NCBI RefSeq assembly: GCF_051014685.1
Contig: NW_027478885.1
Location: forward strand, 248,001-312,000
DNA length: 64,000 nucleotides
Origin: Ptiloglossa arizonensis
Taxonomy: Eukaryota > Arthropoda > Insecta > Hymenoptera > Colletidae
Reading direction: 5' to 3'
Shown in pieces: positions 48,296 to 61,770 of this stretch (position 1 is the first letter of the stretch; each line of letters begins with the position of its first letter). Under the pieces are notes generated by a model, which did not search any database, was not told the origin of the DNA, and saw nothing but the letters and a program-made list of their open reading frames with translations. Made by a program: the position numbers and the translations under genes.

Positions 48296-51200
48296 ACGCA
48301 TACCGTTGTAATCGGGCGACTTTCTACTTTCAGATGCAACAGAAATTTTGCGGATTGGTCAATCCGTTCGCGAGATATGGCAGTTTGGAGGTAAGAAACG
48401 CTTGAGAAACTCAAAATTTTCGCAGTTCTGATGCTCGACAAGCATAACTAGAACGGTCTAGGGGAAAAGTACGCATACCGTTGTAATCGGGCGAGTTTCT
48501 ACTTTCAGATGCAACAGAAATTTTGCGGATTAGTCAATCCGTTCGCGAGATATGGCAGTTTGGAGGTAAGAAACGCTTGAGAAACTCAAAATTTTCGCAG
48601 TTCTGATGCTCGAAACGAATAACCAGAACGGCCTAGGGGAAAAGTACGCATACCGTTGTAATCGGGCGAGTTTCTACTTTCAGATGCAACAGAAATTTTG
48701 CGGATTGGTCAATCCGTTCGCGAGATATGGCAGTTTGGAGGTAAGAAACGGTTGAGAAACTCAAAATTATCACAGTTCTGATGTTCGAAACGAATAACCA
48801 GAACGGCCTAGGGGAAAAGTACGCACACCGTTGTAATCGGGCGAGTTTCTACTTTCAGATGCAACAGAAATTTTGCGGATTAGTCAATCCGTTCGCGAGA
48901 TATGGCAGTTTGGAAGTAAGAGACGCTTGAGAAACTCAAAATTTTCGCAGTTCTGATGCTCGACAAGCATAACTAGAACGGTCTAGGGGAAGAGTACGCA
49001 TACCGTTGTAATCGGGCGAGTTTCTACTTTCAGATGCAACAGAAATTTTGCGGATTGGTCAATCCGTTCGCGAGATATGGCAGTTTGTAGGTAAGAAACG
49101 CTTGAGAAACTCAACATTTTCGCAGTTCTGATGCTCGAAACGAATAACTAGAACGGCCTAGGGGAAAAGTACGCATACCGTTGTAATCGGGCGAGTTTCT
49201 ACTTTCAGATGCAACAGAAATTTTGCGGATTGGTCAGTCCGTTCGCGAGATATGGCAGTTTGGAGGTAAGAAACGCTTGAGAAACTCAAAATTTTCGCAG
49301 TTCTGATGCTGGAAACGAATAACTAGAACGGACTAGGGGAAAAGTACGCATACCATTGTAATCGGGCGACTTTCTACTTTCAGATGCAACAGAAATTTTG
49401 CGGATTGGTCAATCAGTTCGCGAGATATGGCAGTTTGGAGGTAAGAAACGGTTGAGAAACTCAAAATTGTCGCAGTTCTGATGCTCGACAAGCATAACTA
49501 GAACGGTCTAGGGGAAAAGTACGCATACCGTTGTAATCGGGCGAGTTTCTACTTTCAGATGCAACAGAAACTTTGCGGATTAGTTAATCCGTTCGCGAGA
49601 TATGGCAGTTTGGAGGTAAGAAACGGTTGAGAAACTCAAAATTTTCACAGTTCTGATGCTCGAGACGAATAACCAGAACGGCCTAGGGGAAAAGTACGCA
49701 TACCGTTGTAATCGGGCGAGTTTCTACTTTCAGATGCAACAGAAATTATGCGGATTGGTCAATCCGTTCGCGAGATATGGCAGTTTGGAGGTAAGAAACG
49801 CTTGAGAAACTCAAAATTTTCGCAGTTCTGATGCTCGAAACGAATAACTAGAACGGCCTAGGGGAAAAGTACGCATACCGTTGTAATCGGGCGAGTTTCT
49901 ACTTTCAGATGCAACAGAAATTTTGCGTATTAGTCAATCCGTTCGCGAGATATGGCAGTTTGGAGGTATGAAACGCTTGAGAAACTCAACATTTTCGCAG
50001 TTCTGATGCTCGAAACGAATAAATAGAACGGCCTAGGGGAAAAGTACGCATACCGTTGTAATCGGGCGAGTTTCTACTTTCAGATGCAACAGAAATTTTG
50101 CGGATTAGTCAATCCGTTCGCGAGATATGGCAGTTTGTAGGTAAGAAACGCTTGAGAAACTCAACATTTTCGCAGTTCTGATGCTCGAAACGAATAACTA
50201 GAACGGCCTAGGGGAAAAGTACGCATACCGTTGTAATCGGGCGAGTTTCTACTTTCAGATGAAACAGAAATTTTGCGGATTAGTCAATCCGTTCGCGAGA
50301 TATGGCAGTTTGGAGGTAAGAAACGCTTGAGAAACTCAAAATTTTCACAGTTCTGATGCTCGAAACGAATAACCAGAACGGCCTAGGGGAAAAGTACGCA
50401 TACCGTTGTAATCGGGCGAGTTTCTACTTTCAGATGCAACAGAAATTTTGCGGATTGGTCAATCCGTTCGCGAGATATGGCAGTTTGTAGGTAAGAAACG
50501 CTTGAGAAACTCAAAATTTTCGCAGTTCTGATGCTCGAAACGAATAACTAGAACGGCCTAGGGGAAAAGTACGCATACCGTTGTAATCGGGCGACTTTCT
50601 ACTTTCAGATGCAACAGAAATTTTGCGGATTGGTCAATCCGTTCGCGAGATATGGCAGTTTGGAGGTAAGAAACGGTTGAGGAACTCAAAATTATCACAG
50701 TTCTGATGTTCGAAACGAATAACCAGAATGGCCTACGGGAAAAGTACGCATACCGTTGTAATCGGGCGAGTTTCTACTTTCAGATGCAACAGAAATTTTG
50801 CGGATTAGTCAATCCGATCGCGAGATATGGCAGTTTGGAGGTAAGAAACGCTTGAGAAACTCAAAATTTTCGCAGTTCTGATGCTCGACAAGCATAACTA
50901 GAACGGTCTAGGGGAAAAGTACGCATACCGTTGTAATCGGGCGAGTTTCTACTTTCAGATGCAACAGAAATTTTGCGGATTAGTCAATCCGTTCGCGAGA
51001 TATGGCAGTTTGGAGGTAAGAAACGCTTGAGAAACTCAAAATTTTCGCAGTTCTGATGCTCGAAACGAATAACTAGAACGGACTAGGGGAAAAGTACGCA
51101 TACCGTTGTAATCGGGCGACTTTCTACTTTCAGATGCAACAGAAATTTTGCGGATTGGTCAATCAGTTCGCGAGATATGGCAGTTTGGAGGTAAGAAACG

Positions 51201-54200
51201 GTTGAGAAACTCAAAATTTTCACAGTTCTGATGCTCGAAACGAATAACCAGAACGGCCTAGGGGAAAAGTACGCATACCGTTGTAATCGGGCGAGTTTCT
51301 ACTTTCAGATGCAACAGAAATTTTGCGGATTGGTCAATCCGTTCGCGAGATATGGCAGTTTGGATGTAAGAAACGCTTGAGAAACTCAAAATTTTCGCAG
51401 TTCTGATGCTCGACAAGCATAACTAGAACGGTCTAGGGGAAAAGTACGCATACCGTTGTAATCGGGCGAGTTTCTACTTTCAGATGCAACAGAAATTTTG
51501 CGGATTGGTCAATCCGTTCGCGAGATATGGCAGTTTGTAGGTAAGAAACGCTTGAGAAACTCAACATTTTCGCAGTTCTGATGCTCGAAACGAATAACTA
51601 GAACGGCCTAGGGGAAAAGTACGCATACCTTTGTAATCGGGCGAGTTTCTACTTTCAGATGCAACAGAAATTTTGCGGATTGGTCAGTCCGTTCGCGAGA
51701 TATGGCAGTTTGGAGGTAAGAAACGCTTGAGAAACTCAAAATTTTCGCAGTTCTGATGCTGGAAACGAATAACTAGAACGGACTAGGGGAAAAGTACGCA
51801 TACCGTTGTAATCGGGCGACTTTCTACTTTCAGATGCAACAGAAATTTTGCGGATTGGTCAATCAGTTCGCGAGATATGGCAGTTTGGAGGTAAGAAACG
51901 GTTGAGAAACTCAAAATTGTCGCAGTTCTGATGCTCGACAAGCATAGCTAGAACGGTCTAGGGGAAAAGTACGCATACCGTTGTAATCGGGCGAGTTTCT
52001 ACTTTCAGATGCAACAGAAACTTTGCGGATTAGTTAATCCGTTCGCGAGATATGGCAGTTTGGAGGTAAGAAACGGTTGAGAAACTCAAAATTTTCACAG
52101 TTCTGATGCTCGAGACGAATAACCAGAACGGCCTAGGGGAAAAGTACGCATACCGTTGTAATCGGGCTAGTTTCTACTTTCAGATGCAACAGAAATTATG
52201 CGGATTGGTCAATCCGTTCGCGAGATATGGCAGTTTGGAGGTAAGAAACGCTTGAGAAACTCAAAATTTTCGCAGTTCTGATGCTCGAAACGAATAACTA
52301 GAACGGCCTAGGGGAAAAGTACGCATACCGTTGTAATCGGGCGAGTTTCTACTTTCAGATGCAACAGAAATTTTGCGTATTAGTCAATCCGTTCGCGAGA
52401 TATGGCAGTTTGGAGGTATGAAACGCTTGAGAAACTCAACATTTTCGCAGTTCTGATGCTCGAAACGAATAAATAGAACGGCCTAGGGGAAAAGTACGCA
52501 TACCATTGTAATCGGGCGAGTTTCTACTTTCAGATGCAACAGAAATTTTGCGGATTAGTCAATCCGTTCGCGAGATATGGCAGTTTGTAGGTAAGAAACG
52601 CTTGAGAAACTCAACATTTTCGCAGTTCTGATGCTCGAAACGAATAACTAGAACGGCCTAGGGGAAAAGTACGCATACCGTTGTAATCGGGCGAGTGACT
52701 ACTTTCAGATGAAACAGAAATTTTGCGGATTAGTCAATCCGTTCGCGAGATATGGCAGTTTGGAGGTAAGAAACGCTTGAGAAACTCAAAATTTTCACAG
52801 TTCTGATGCTCGAAACGAATAACCAGAACGGCCTAGGGGAAAAGTACGCATACCGTTGTAATCGGGCGAGTTTCTACTTTCAGATGCAACAGAAATTTTG
52901 CGGATTGGTCAATCCGTTCGCGAGATATGGCAGTTTGGAGGTAAGAAACGCTTGAGAAACTCAAAATTGTCGCAGTTCTGATGCTCGACAAGCATAACTA
53001 GAACGGTCTAGGGGAAAAGTACGCATACCGTTGTAATCGGGCGAGTTTCTACTTACAGATGCAACAGAAACTTTGCGGATTAGTTAATCCGTTCGCGAGA
53101 TATGGCAGCTTGGATGTAAGAAACGCTTGAGAAACTCAACATTTTCGCAGTTCTGATGCTCGAAACGAATAACTAGAACGGCCTATGGGAAAAGTACGCA
53201 TACCGTTGTAATCGGGCGAGTTTCTACTTTCAGATGCAACAGAAATTTTGCGGATTGGTCAATCCGTTCGCGAGATATGGCAGTTTGGAGGTAAGAAACG
53301 CTTGAGAAACACAAAATTTTCGCAGTTCTGATGCTGGAAACGAATAACTAGAACGGACTAGGGGAAAAGTACGCATACCGTTGTAATCGGGCGACTTTCT
53401 ACTTTCAGATGCAACAGAAGTTTTGCGGATTGGTCAATCAGTTCGCGAGATATGGCAGTTTGGAGGTAAGAAACGGTTGAGAAACTCAAAATTTTCACAG
53501 TTCTGATGCTCGAAACGAATAACCAGAACGGCCTAGGGGAAAAGTACGCATACCGTTGTAATCGGGCGAGTTTCTACTTTCAGATGCAACAGAAATTTTG
53601 CGGATTGGTCAATCCGTTCGCGAGATATGGCAGTTTGTAGGTAAGAAACGCTTGAGAAACTCAACATTTTCGCAGTTCTGATGCTCGACAAGCATAACTA
53701 GAACGGTCTAGGGGAAAAGTACGCATACCGTTGTAATCGGGCGAGTTTCTACTTTCAGATGCAACAGAAATTTTGCGGATTAGTCAATCCGTTCGCGAGA
53801 TATGGCAGTTTGGAGGTAAGAAACGCTTGAGAAACTCAAAATTTTCGCAGTTCTGATGCTCGAAACGAATAACTAGACCGGCCTAGGGGAAAAGTACGCA
53901 TACCGTTGTAATCGGGCGAGTTTCTACTTTCAGATGCAACAGAAATTTTGCGGATTAGTCAATCCGTTCGCGAGATATGGCAGTTTGTAGGTAAGAAACG
54001 CTTGAGAAACTCAACATTTTCGCAGTTCTGAAGCTCGAAACGAATAACTAGAACGGACTAGGGGAAAAGTACGCATACCGTTGTAATCGGGCGACTTTCT
54101 ACTTTCAGATGCAACAGAAGTTTTGCGGATTGGTCAATCAGTTCGCGAGATATGGCAGTTTGGAGGTAAGAAACGGTTGAGAAACTCAAAATTATCACAG

Positions 54201-55645
54201 TTCTGATGCTCGAAACGAGTAACCAGAACGGCCTAGGGGAAAAGTACGCATACAGTTGTAATCGGGCGAGTTTCTACTTTCACATGCAACAGAAATTTTG
54301 CGGATTGGTCAATCCGTTCGCGAGATATGGCAGTTTGGAGGTAAGCAACGCTTGAGAAACCCAAAATTTTCGCAGTTCTCATGCTCGAAGCGACTAACTA
54401 CAACGGCCTAGGGGAAAAGTACGCATACCGTTGTAATCGGGCGAGTTTCTACTTTCAGATGAAACAGAAATTTTGCGGATTGGTCATTCCGTTCGCGAGA
54501 TATGGCAGTTTGGAGGTAAGAAACGCTTGAGAAACTCAAAATTTTCACAGTTCTGATGCTCGAAACGAATAACCAGAACGGCCTAGGGGAAAAGTACGCA
54601 TACCGTTGTAATCGGGCGACTTTCTACTTTCAGATGCAACAGAAATTTTGCGGATTGGTCAATCCGTTCGCGAGATATGGCAGTTTGGAGGTAAGAAACG
54701 GTTGAGAAACTCAAAATTATCACAGTTCTGATGTTCGAAACGAATAACCAGAATGGCCTAGGGGAAAAGTACGCATACCGTTGTAATCGGGCGAGTTTCT
54801 AATTTCAGATGCAACAGAAATTTTGCGGATTAGTCAATCCGATCGCGAGATATGGCAGTTTGGAGGTAAGCAACGCTTGAGAAACTCAAAATTTTCGCAG
54901 TTCTGATTATCGACAAGCATAACTAGAACGGTCTAGGGGAAAAGTACGCATACCGTTGTAATCGGGCGAGTTTCTACTTTCAGATGCAACAGAAATTTTG
55001 CGGATTAGTCAATCCGTTCGCGAGATATGGCAGTTTGGAGGTAAGAAACGCTTGAGAAACTCAAAATTTTCGCAGTTCTGATGCTCGAAACGAATAACAA
55101 GAACGGACTAGGGGAAAAGTACGCATACCGTTGTAATCGGGCGACTTTCTACTTTCAGATGCAACAGAAATTTTGCGGATTGGTCAATCAGTTCGCGAGA
55201 TATGGCAGTTTGGAGGTAAGAAACGGTTGAGAAACTCAAAATTTTCACAGTTCTGATGCTCGAAACGAATAACCAGAACGGCCTAGGGGAAAAGTACGCA
55301 TACCGTTGTAATCGGGCGAGTTTCCACTTTCAGATGCAACAGAAATTTTGCGGATTGGTCAATCCGTTCGCGAGATATGGCAGTTTGGATGTAAGAAACG
55401 CTTGAGAAACTCAAAATTTTCGCAGTTCTGATGCTCGAAACGAATAACTAGAACGGACTAGGGGAAAAGTACGCATACCGTTGTAATCGGGCGAGTTTCT
55501 ACTTTCAGATGCAACAGAAATTTTGCGGATTGGTCAATCCGTTCGCGAGATATGGCAGTTTGGAGGTAAGAAACGCTTGAGAAACTCAAAATTTTCGCAG
55601 TTCTGATGCTCGAAACGAATAACTAGAACGGCCTAGGGGAAAAGT

Positions 55646-58270
55646 ACGCATACCGTTGTAATCGGGCGAGTTTCTACTTTCAGATGCAACAGAAATTTTG
55701 CGGATTAGTCAATCCGTTCGCGAGATATGGCAGTTTGGAGGTGTGAAACGCTTGAGAAACTCAAAATTTTCGCAGTTCTGATGCTCGACAAGCATAACTA
55801 GAACGGTCTAGGGGAAAAGAACGCATACCGTTGCAATCGGGCGAGTTTCTACTTTCAGATGCAACAGAAATTTTGCGGATTGGTCAATCCGTTCGCCAGA
55901 TATGGCAGTTTGGAGGTAAGAAACGGTTGAGAAACTCAGAATTTTCACAGTTCTGATGCTCGAAACGAATAACCTGAACGGCCTAGGGGAAAAGTACGCC
56001 TACCGTTGAAATCGGGCTAGTTTCTACTTTCAGATGCAACTGAAATTTTGCGGATTGGTCAATCCGTTCGCGAGATATGGCAGTTTGTAGGTAAGAAACG
56101 CATGAGAAACTCAAAATTATCGCAGTTCTGATGCTCGAAACGAATAACTAGAACGGACTAGGGGAAAAGTACGCATACCATTGTAATCGGGCGACTTTCT
56201 ACTTTCAGATGCAACAGAAATTTTGCGGTTTGGTCAATCAGTTCGCGAGATATGGCAGTTTGGAGGTAAGAAACGCTTGAGAAACTCAAAATTTTCGCAG
56301 TTCTGATGCTCGAAACGAATAACTAGAACGGACTAGGGGAAAAGTACGCATACCGTTGTAATCGGGCGACTTTCTACTTTCAGATGCAACAGAAATTTTG
56401 CGGATTGGTCAATCAGTTCGCGAGATATGGCAGTTTGGAGGTAAGAAACGGTTGAGAAACTCAAAATTTTCGCAGTTCTGATGCTCGAAACGAATAACTA
56501 GAACGGACTAGGGGAAAAGTACGCATACCGTTGTAATCGGGCGAGTTTCTACTTTCAGATGCAACAGAAATTTTGCGGATTAGTCAATCCGTTCGCGAGA
56601 TATGGCAGTTTGGAGGTATGAAACGCTTGAGAAACTCAAAATTTTCGCAGTTCTGATGCTCGACAAGCATAACTAGAACGGTCTAGGGGAAAAGTACGCA
56701 TACCGTTGCAATCGGGCGAGTTTCTACTTTCAAATGCAACAGAAATTTTGCGGATTGGTCAATTCGTTCGCCAGATATGGCAGTTTGGAGGTAAGAAACG
56801 GTTGAGAAACTCAGAATTTTCACAGTTCTGATGCTCGAAACGAATAACCTGAACGGCCTAGGGGAAAAGTACGCCTACCGTTGAAATCGGGCTAGTTTCT
56901 ACTTTCAGATGCAACTGAAATTTTGCGGATTGGTCAATCCGTTCGCGAGATATGGCAGTTTGTAGGTAAGAAACGCTTGAGAAACTCAAAATTTTCGCAG
57001 TTCTGATGCTCGAAACGAATAACTAGAACGGACTAGGGGAAAAGTACGCATACCGCTGTAATCGGGCGACTTTCTACTTTCAGATGCAACAGAAATTTTG
57101 CGGTTTGGTCAATCAGTTCGCGAGATATGGCAGTTTGGAGGTAAGAAACGCTTGAGAAACTCAAAATTTTCGCAGTTCTGATGCTCGAAACGAATAACTA
57201 GAACGGACTAGGGGAAAAGTACGCATACCGTTGTAATCGGGAGACTTTCTACTTTCAGATGCAACAGAAATTTTGCGGATTGGTCAATCAGTTCGCGAGA
57301 TATGGCAGTTTGGAGGTAAGAAACGGTTGAGAAACTCAAAATTTTCACAGTTCTGATGCTCGAAACGAATAACCAGAACGGCCTAGGGGAAAAGTACGCA
57401 TACCGTTGTAATCGGGCGAGTTTCTACTTTCAGATGCAACTGAACTTTTGCGGATTAGTCAATCCGTTCGCGAGATATGGCAGTTTGGAGGTAAGAAACG
57501 CTTGAGAAACTCAAAATTTTCGCAGTTCTGATGCTCGAAACGAATAACTAGAACGGACTAGGGGAAAAGTACGCATACCGTTGTAATCGGGCGACTTTCT
57601 ACTTTCAGATGCAACAGAAATTTTGCGGATTAGTCAATCCGTTCGCGAGATATGGCAGTCTGGAAGTATGAAACGCTTGAGAAACTCAAAATTTTCGCAG
57701 TTCTGATGCTCGACAAGCATAACTAGAACGGCCTAGGAGAAAAGTACGCCTACCGTTGAAATCGGGCTAGTTTCTACTTTCAGATGCAACTGAAATTTTG
57801 CGGATTGGTCAATCCGTTCGCGAGATATGGCAGTTTGTAGGTAAGAAACGCTTGAGAAACTCAAAATTTTCGCAGTTCTGATGCTCGAAACGAATAACTA
57901 GAACGGACTAGGGGAAAAGTACGCATACCGTTGTAATCGGGCGACTTTCTACTTTCAGATGCAACAGAAATTTTGCGGTTTGGTCAATCAGTTCGCGAGA
58001 TATGGCAGTTTGGAGGTAAGAAACGCTAGAGAAACTCAAAATTTTCGCAGTTCTGATGCTCGAAACGAATAACTAGAACGGACTAGGGGAAAAGTACGCA
58101 TACCGTTGTAATCGGGCGACTTTCTACTTTCAGATGCAACAGAAATTTTGCGGATTGGTCAATCAGTTCGCGAGATATGGCAGTTTGGAGGTAAGAAACG
58201 GTTGAGAAACTCAAAATTTTCACAGTTCTGATGCTCGAAACGAATAACCAGAACGGCCTAGGGGAAAAGT
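55646..58270 (+). repeat. Pentamer repeats, second copy
   Basis: This is the duplicate of 42171-44795 within the second 77-monomer unit, with the same private variants in the same order (GGTGTG, CGCATGAG, CAAATGC with CAATTC, CCGCTG, CGGGAGAC, CGCTAGAG). Confidence 0.8.
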
Positions 58271-59320
58271 ACGCATACCGTTGTAATCGGGCGAGTTTCT
58301 ACTTTCAGATGCAACAGAAATTTTGCGGATTAGTCAATCCGTTCGCGAGATATGGCAGTTTGGAGGTAAGAAACGCTTGAGACACTCAAAATTTTCGCAG
58401 TTCTGATGCTCGAAACGAATAACTAGAACGGACTAGGGGAAAAGTACGCATACCGTTGTAATCGGGCGAGTTTCTACGTTCAGATGCAACAGAAATTTTG
58501 CGGATTGGTCAATCCGTTCGCGAGATATGGCAGTTTGGAGGTCAGAAACGCTTGAGAAACTCAAAATTTTTGCAGTTCTGATGCTCGAAACGAATAACTA
58601 GAACGGCCTAGGGGAAAAGTACGCATACCGTTGTAATCGGGCGAGTTTCTACTTTCAGATGCAACAGAAAGTTTGCGGATTAGTCAATCCGTTCGCGAGA
58701 TATGGCAGTTTGGAGGTAAGAACCGCTTGAGAAACTCAAAATTGTCGCAGTTCTGATGCTCGAAATGAATAACTAGAACGGCCTAGGGGAAAAGTACGCA
58801 TACCGTTGTAATCGGGCGACTTTCTACTTTCAGATGCAACAGAAATTTTGCGGATTGGTCAATCCGTTCGCGAGATATGGCAGTTTGGAGGTAAGAAACG
58901 GTTGAGAAACTCAAAAGTTTCACAGTTCTGATGCTCGAAACGAATAACCAGAACGGCCTAGGGGAAAAGTACGCCTACCGTTGAAATCGGGCTAGTTTCT
59001 ACTATCAGATGCAACTGAAATTTTGCGGATTGGTCAATCCGTTCGCGAGATATGGCAGTTTGTAGGTAAGAAACGCTTGAGAAACTCAAAATTTTCGCAG
59101 TTCTGATGCTCGACAAGCATAACTAGAACGGCCTAGGAGAAAAGTACGCCTACCGTTGAAATCGGGCTAGTTTCTACTTTCAGATGCAACTGAAATTTTG
59201 CGGATTGGTCAATCCGTTCGCGAGATATGGCAGTTTGTACGTAAGAAACGCTTGAGAAACTCAAAATTTTCGCAGTTCTGATGCTCGAAACGAATAACTA
59301 GAACGGACTAGGGGAAAAGT

Positions 59321-61770
59321 ACGCATACCGTTGTAATCGGGCGACTTTCTACTTTCAGATGCAACAGAAATTTTGCGGATTGGTCAATCCGTTCGCGAGA
59401 TATGGCAGTTTGTAGGTAAGAAACGCTTGAGAAACTCAACATTTTCGCAGTTCTGATGCTCGAAACGAATAAATAGAACGGCCTAGGGGAAAAGTACGCA
59501 TACCGTTGTAATCGGGCGAGTTTCTACTTTCAGATGCAACAGAAATTTTGCGGATTAGTCAATCCGTTCGCGAGATATGGCAGTTTGTAGGTAAGAAACG
59601 CTTGAGAAACTCAACATTTTCGCAGTTCTGATGCTCGAAACGAATAACTAGAAAGGCCTAGGGGAAAAGTACGCATACCGTTGTAATCGGGCGAGTTTCT
59701 ACTTTCAGATGCAACAGAAATTTTGCGGATTAGTCAATCCGTTCGCGAGATATGGCAGTTTGGAGGTAAGAAACGCTTGAGAAACTCAAAATTTTCACAG
59801 TTCTGATGCTCGAAACGAATAACCAGAACGGCCTAGGGGAAAAGTACGCATACCGTTGTAATCGGGCGAGTTTCTACTTTCAGATGCAACAGAAATTTTG
59901 CGGATTGGTCAATCCGTTCGCGAGATATGGCAGTTTGTAGGTAAGAAACGCTTGAGAAACTCAAAATTTTCGCAGTTCTGAAGCTCGAAACGAATAACTA
60001 GAACGGCCTAGGGGGAAAGTACGCATACCGTTGTAATCGGGCGACTTTCTACTTTCAGATGCAACAGAAATTTTGCGGATTGGTCAATCCGTTCGCGAGA
60101 TATGGCAGTTTGGAGGTAAGAAACGGTTGAGGAACTCAAAATTATCGCAGTTCTGATGTTCGAAACGAATAACCAGAATGGCCTAGGGGAAAAGTACGCA
60201 TACCGTTGTAATCGGGCGAGTTTCTACTTTCAGATGCAACAGAAATTTTGCGGATTAGTCAATCCGATCGCGAGATATGGCAGTTTGGAGGTAAGAAACG
60301 CTTGAGAAACTCAAAATTTTCGCAGTTCTGATGCTCGACAAGCATAACTAGAACGGACTAGGGGACAAGTACGCATACCGTTGTAATCGGGCGACTTTCT
60401 ACTTTCAGATGCAACAGAAATTTTGCGGATTGGTCAATCCGTTCGCGAGATATGGCAGTTTGTAGGTAAGAAACGCTTGAGAAACTCAAAATTTTCACAG
60501 TTCTGATGCTCGAAACGAATAACCAGAACGGCCTAGGGGAAAAGTACGCATACCGTTGTAATCGGGCGACTTTCTACTTTCAGATGCAACAGAAATTTTG
60601 CGGATTGGTCAATCCGTTCGCGAGATATGGCAGTTTGTAGGTAAGAAACGCTTGAGAAACTCAACATTTTCGCAGTTCTGATGCTCGAAACGAATAAATA
60701 GAACGGCCTAGGGGAAAAGTACGCATACCGTTGTAATCGGGCGAGTTTCTACTTTCAGATGCAACAGAAATTTTGCGGATTAGTCAATCCGTTCGCGAGA
60801 TATGGCAGTTTGTAGGTAAGAAACGCTTGAGAAACTCAACATTTTCGCAGTTCTGATGCTCGAAACGAATAACTAGAAAGGCCTAGGGGAAAAGTACGCA
60901 TACCGTTGTAATCGGGCGAGTTTCTACTTTCAGATGCAACAGAAATTTTGCGGATTAGTCAATCCGTTCGCGAGATATGGCAGTTTGGAGGTAAGAAACG
61001 CTTGAGAAACTCAAAATTTTCACAGTTCTGATGCTCGAAACGAATAACCAGAACGGCCTAGGGGAAAAGTACGCATACCGTTGTAATCGGGCGAGTTTCT
61101 ACTTTCAGATGCAACAGAAATTTTGCGGATTGGTCAATCCGTTCGCGAGATATGGCAGTTTGTAGGTAAGAAACGCTTGAGAAACTCAAAATTTTCGCAG
61201 TTCTGAAGCTCGAAACGAATAACTAGAACGGCCTAGGGGGAAAGTACGCATACCGTTGTAATCGGGCGACTTTCTACTTTCAGATGCAACAGAAATTTTG
61301 CGGATTGGTCAATCCGTTCGCGAGATATGGCAGTTTGGAGGTAAGAAACGGTTGAGGAACTCAAAATTATCGCAGTTCTGATGTTCGAAACGAATAACCA
61401 GAATGGCCTAGGGGAAAAGTACGCATACCGTTGTAATCGGGCGAGTTTCTACTTTCAGATGCAACAGAAATTTTGCGGATTAGTCAATCCGATCGCGAGA
61501 TATGGCAGTTTGGAGGTAAGAAACGCTTGAGAAACTCAAAATTTTCGCAGTTCTGATGCTCGACAAGCATAACTAGAACGGACTAGGGGACAAGTACGCA
61601 TACCGTTGTAATCGGGCGACTTTCTACTTTCAGATGCAACAGAAATTTTGCGGATTGGTCAATCCGTTCGCGAGATATGGCAGTTTGTAGGTAAGAAACG
61701 CTTGAGAAACTCAAAATTTTCACAGTTCTGATGCTCGAAACGAATAACCAGAACGGCCTAGGGGAAAAGT
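59321..61770 (+). repeat. Heptamer duplication, second copy (2 x 1225 bp)
   Basis: Units 59321-60545 and 60546-61770 carry the same seven monomer types as 45846-48295, including TAGAAAGGCC at 59496 and 60721. The duplicated heptamer was therefore already a pair when the 77-monomer unit was copied. Confidence 0.9.

Larger units (their letters stand above)
36921..50395 (+). repeat. 77-monomer unit, copy 1 (13475 bp)
   Basis: Every distinctive private variant I checked reappears exactly 13475 bp downstream: CCTACGGG (37096), GGTCAGTCC (38146), CATAGCTAG (38321), GAGTGACTAC (39196), CCTATGGG (39546), TCTAATTTC and GATTATCGAC (41296), TTTCCACTTT (41821), GGTGTGAAAC (42171), AAAGAACGC (42346 junction), CGCATGAG (42521), CCGCTG (43571), CGGGAGAC (43746), AGTCTGGAAG (44096), CGCTAGAG (44446), GAGACACTC (44796), GAACCGC (45146) and TTTGTACGTAAG (45671). 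The unit contains nested pentamer and heptamer duplications, both already present before the large duplication. Confidence 0.93.
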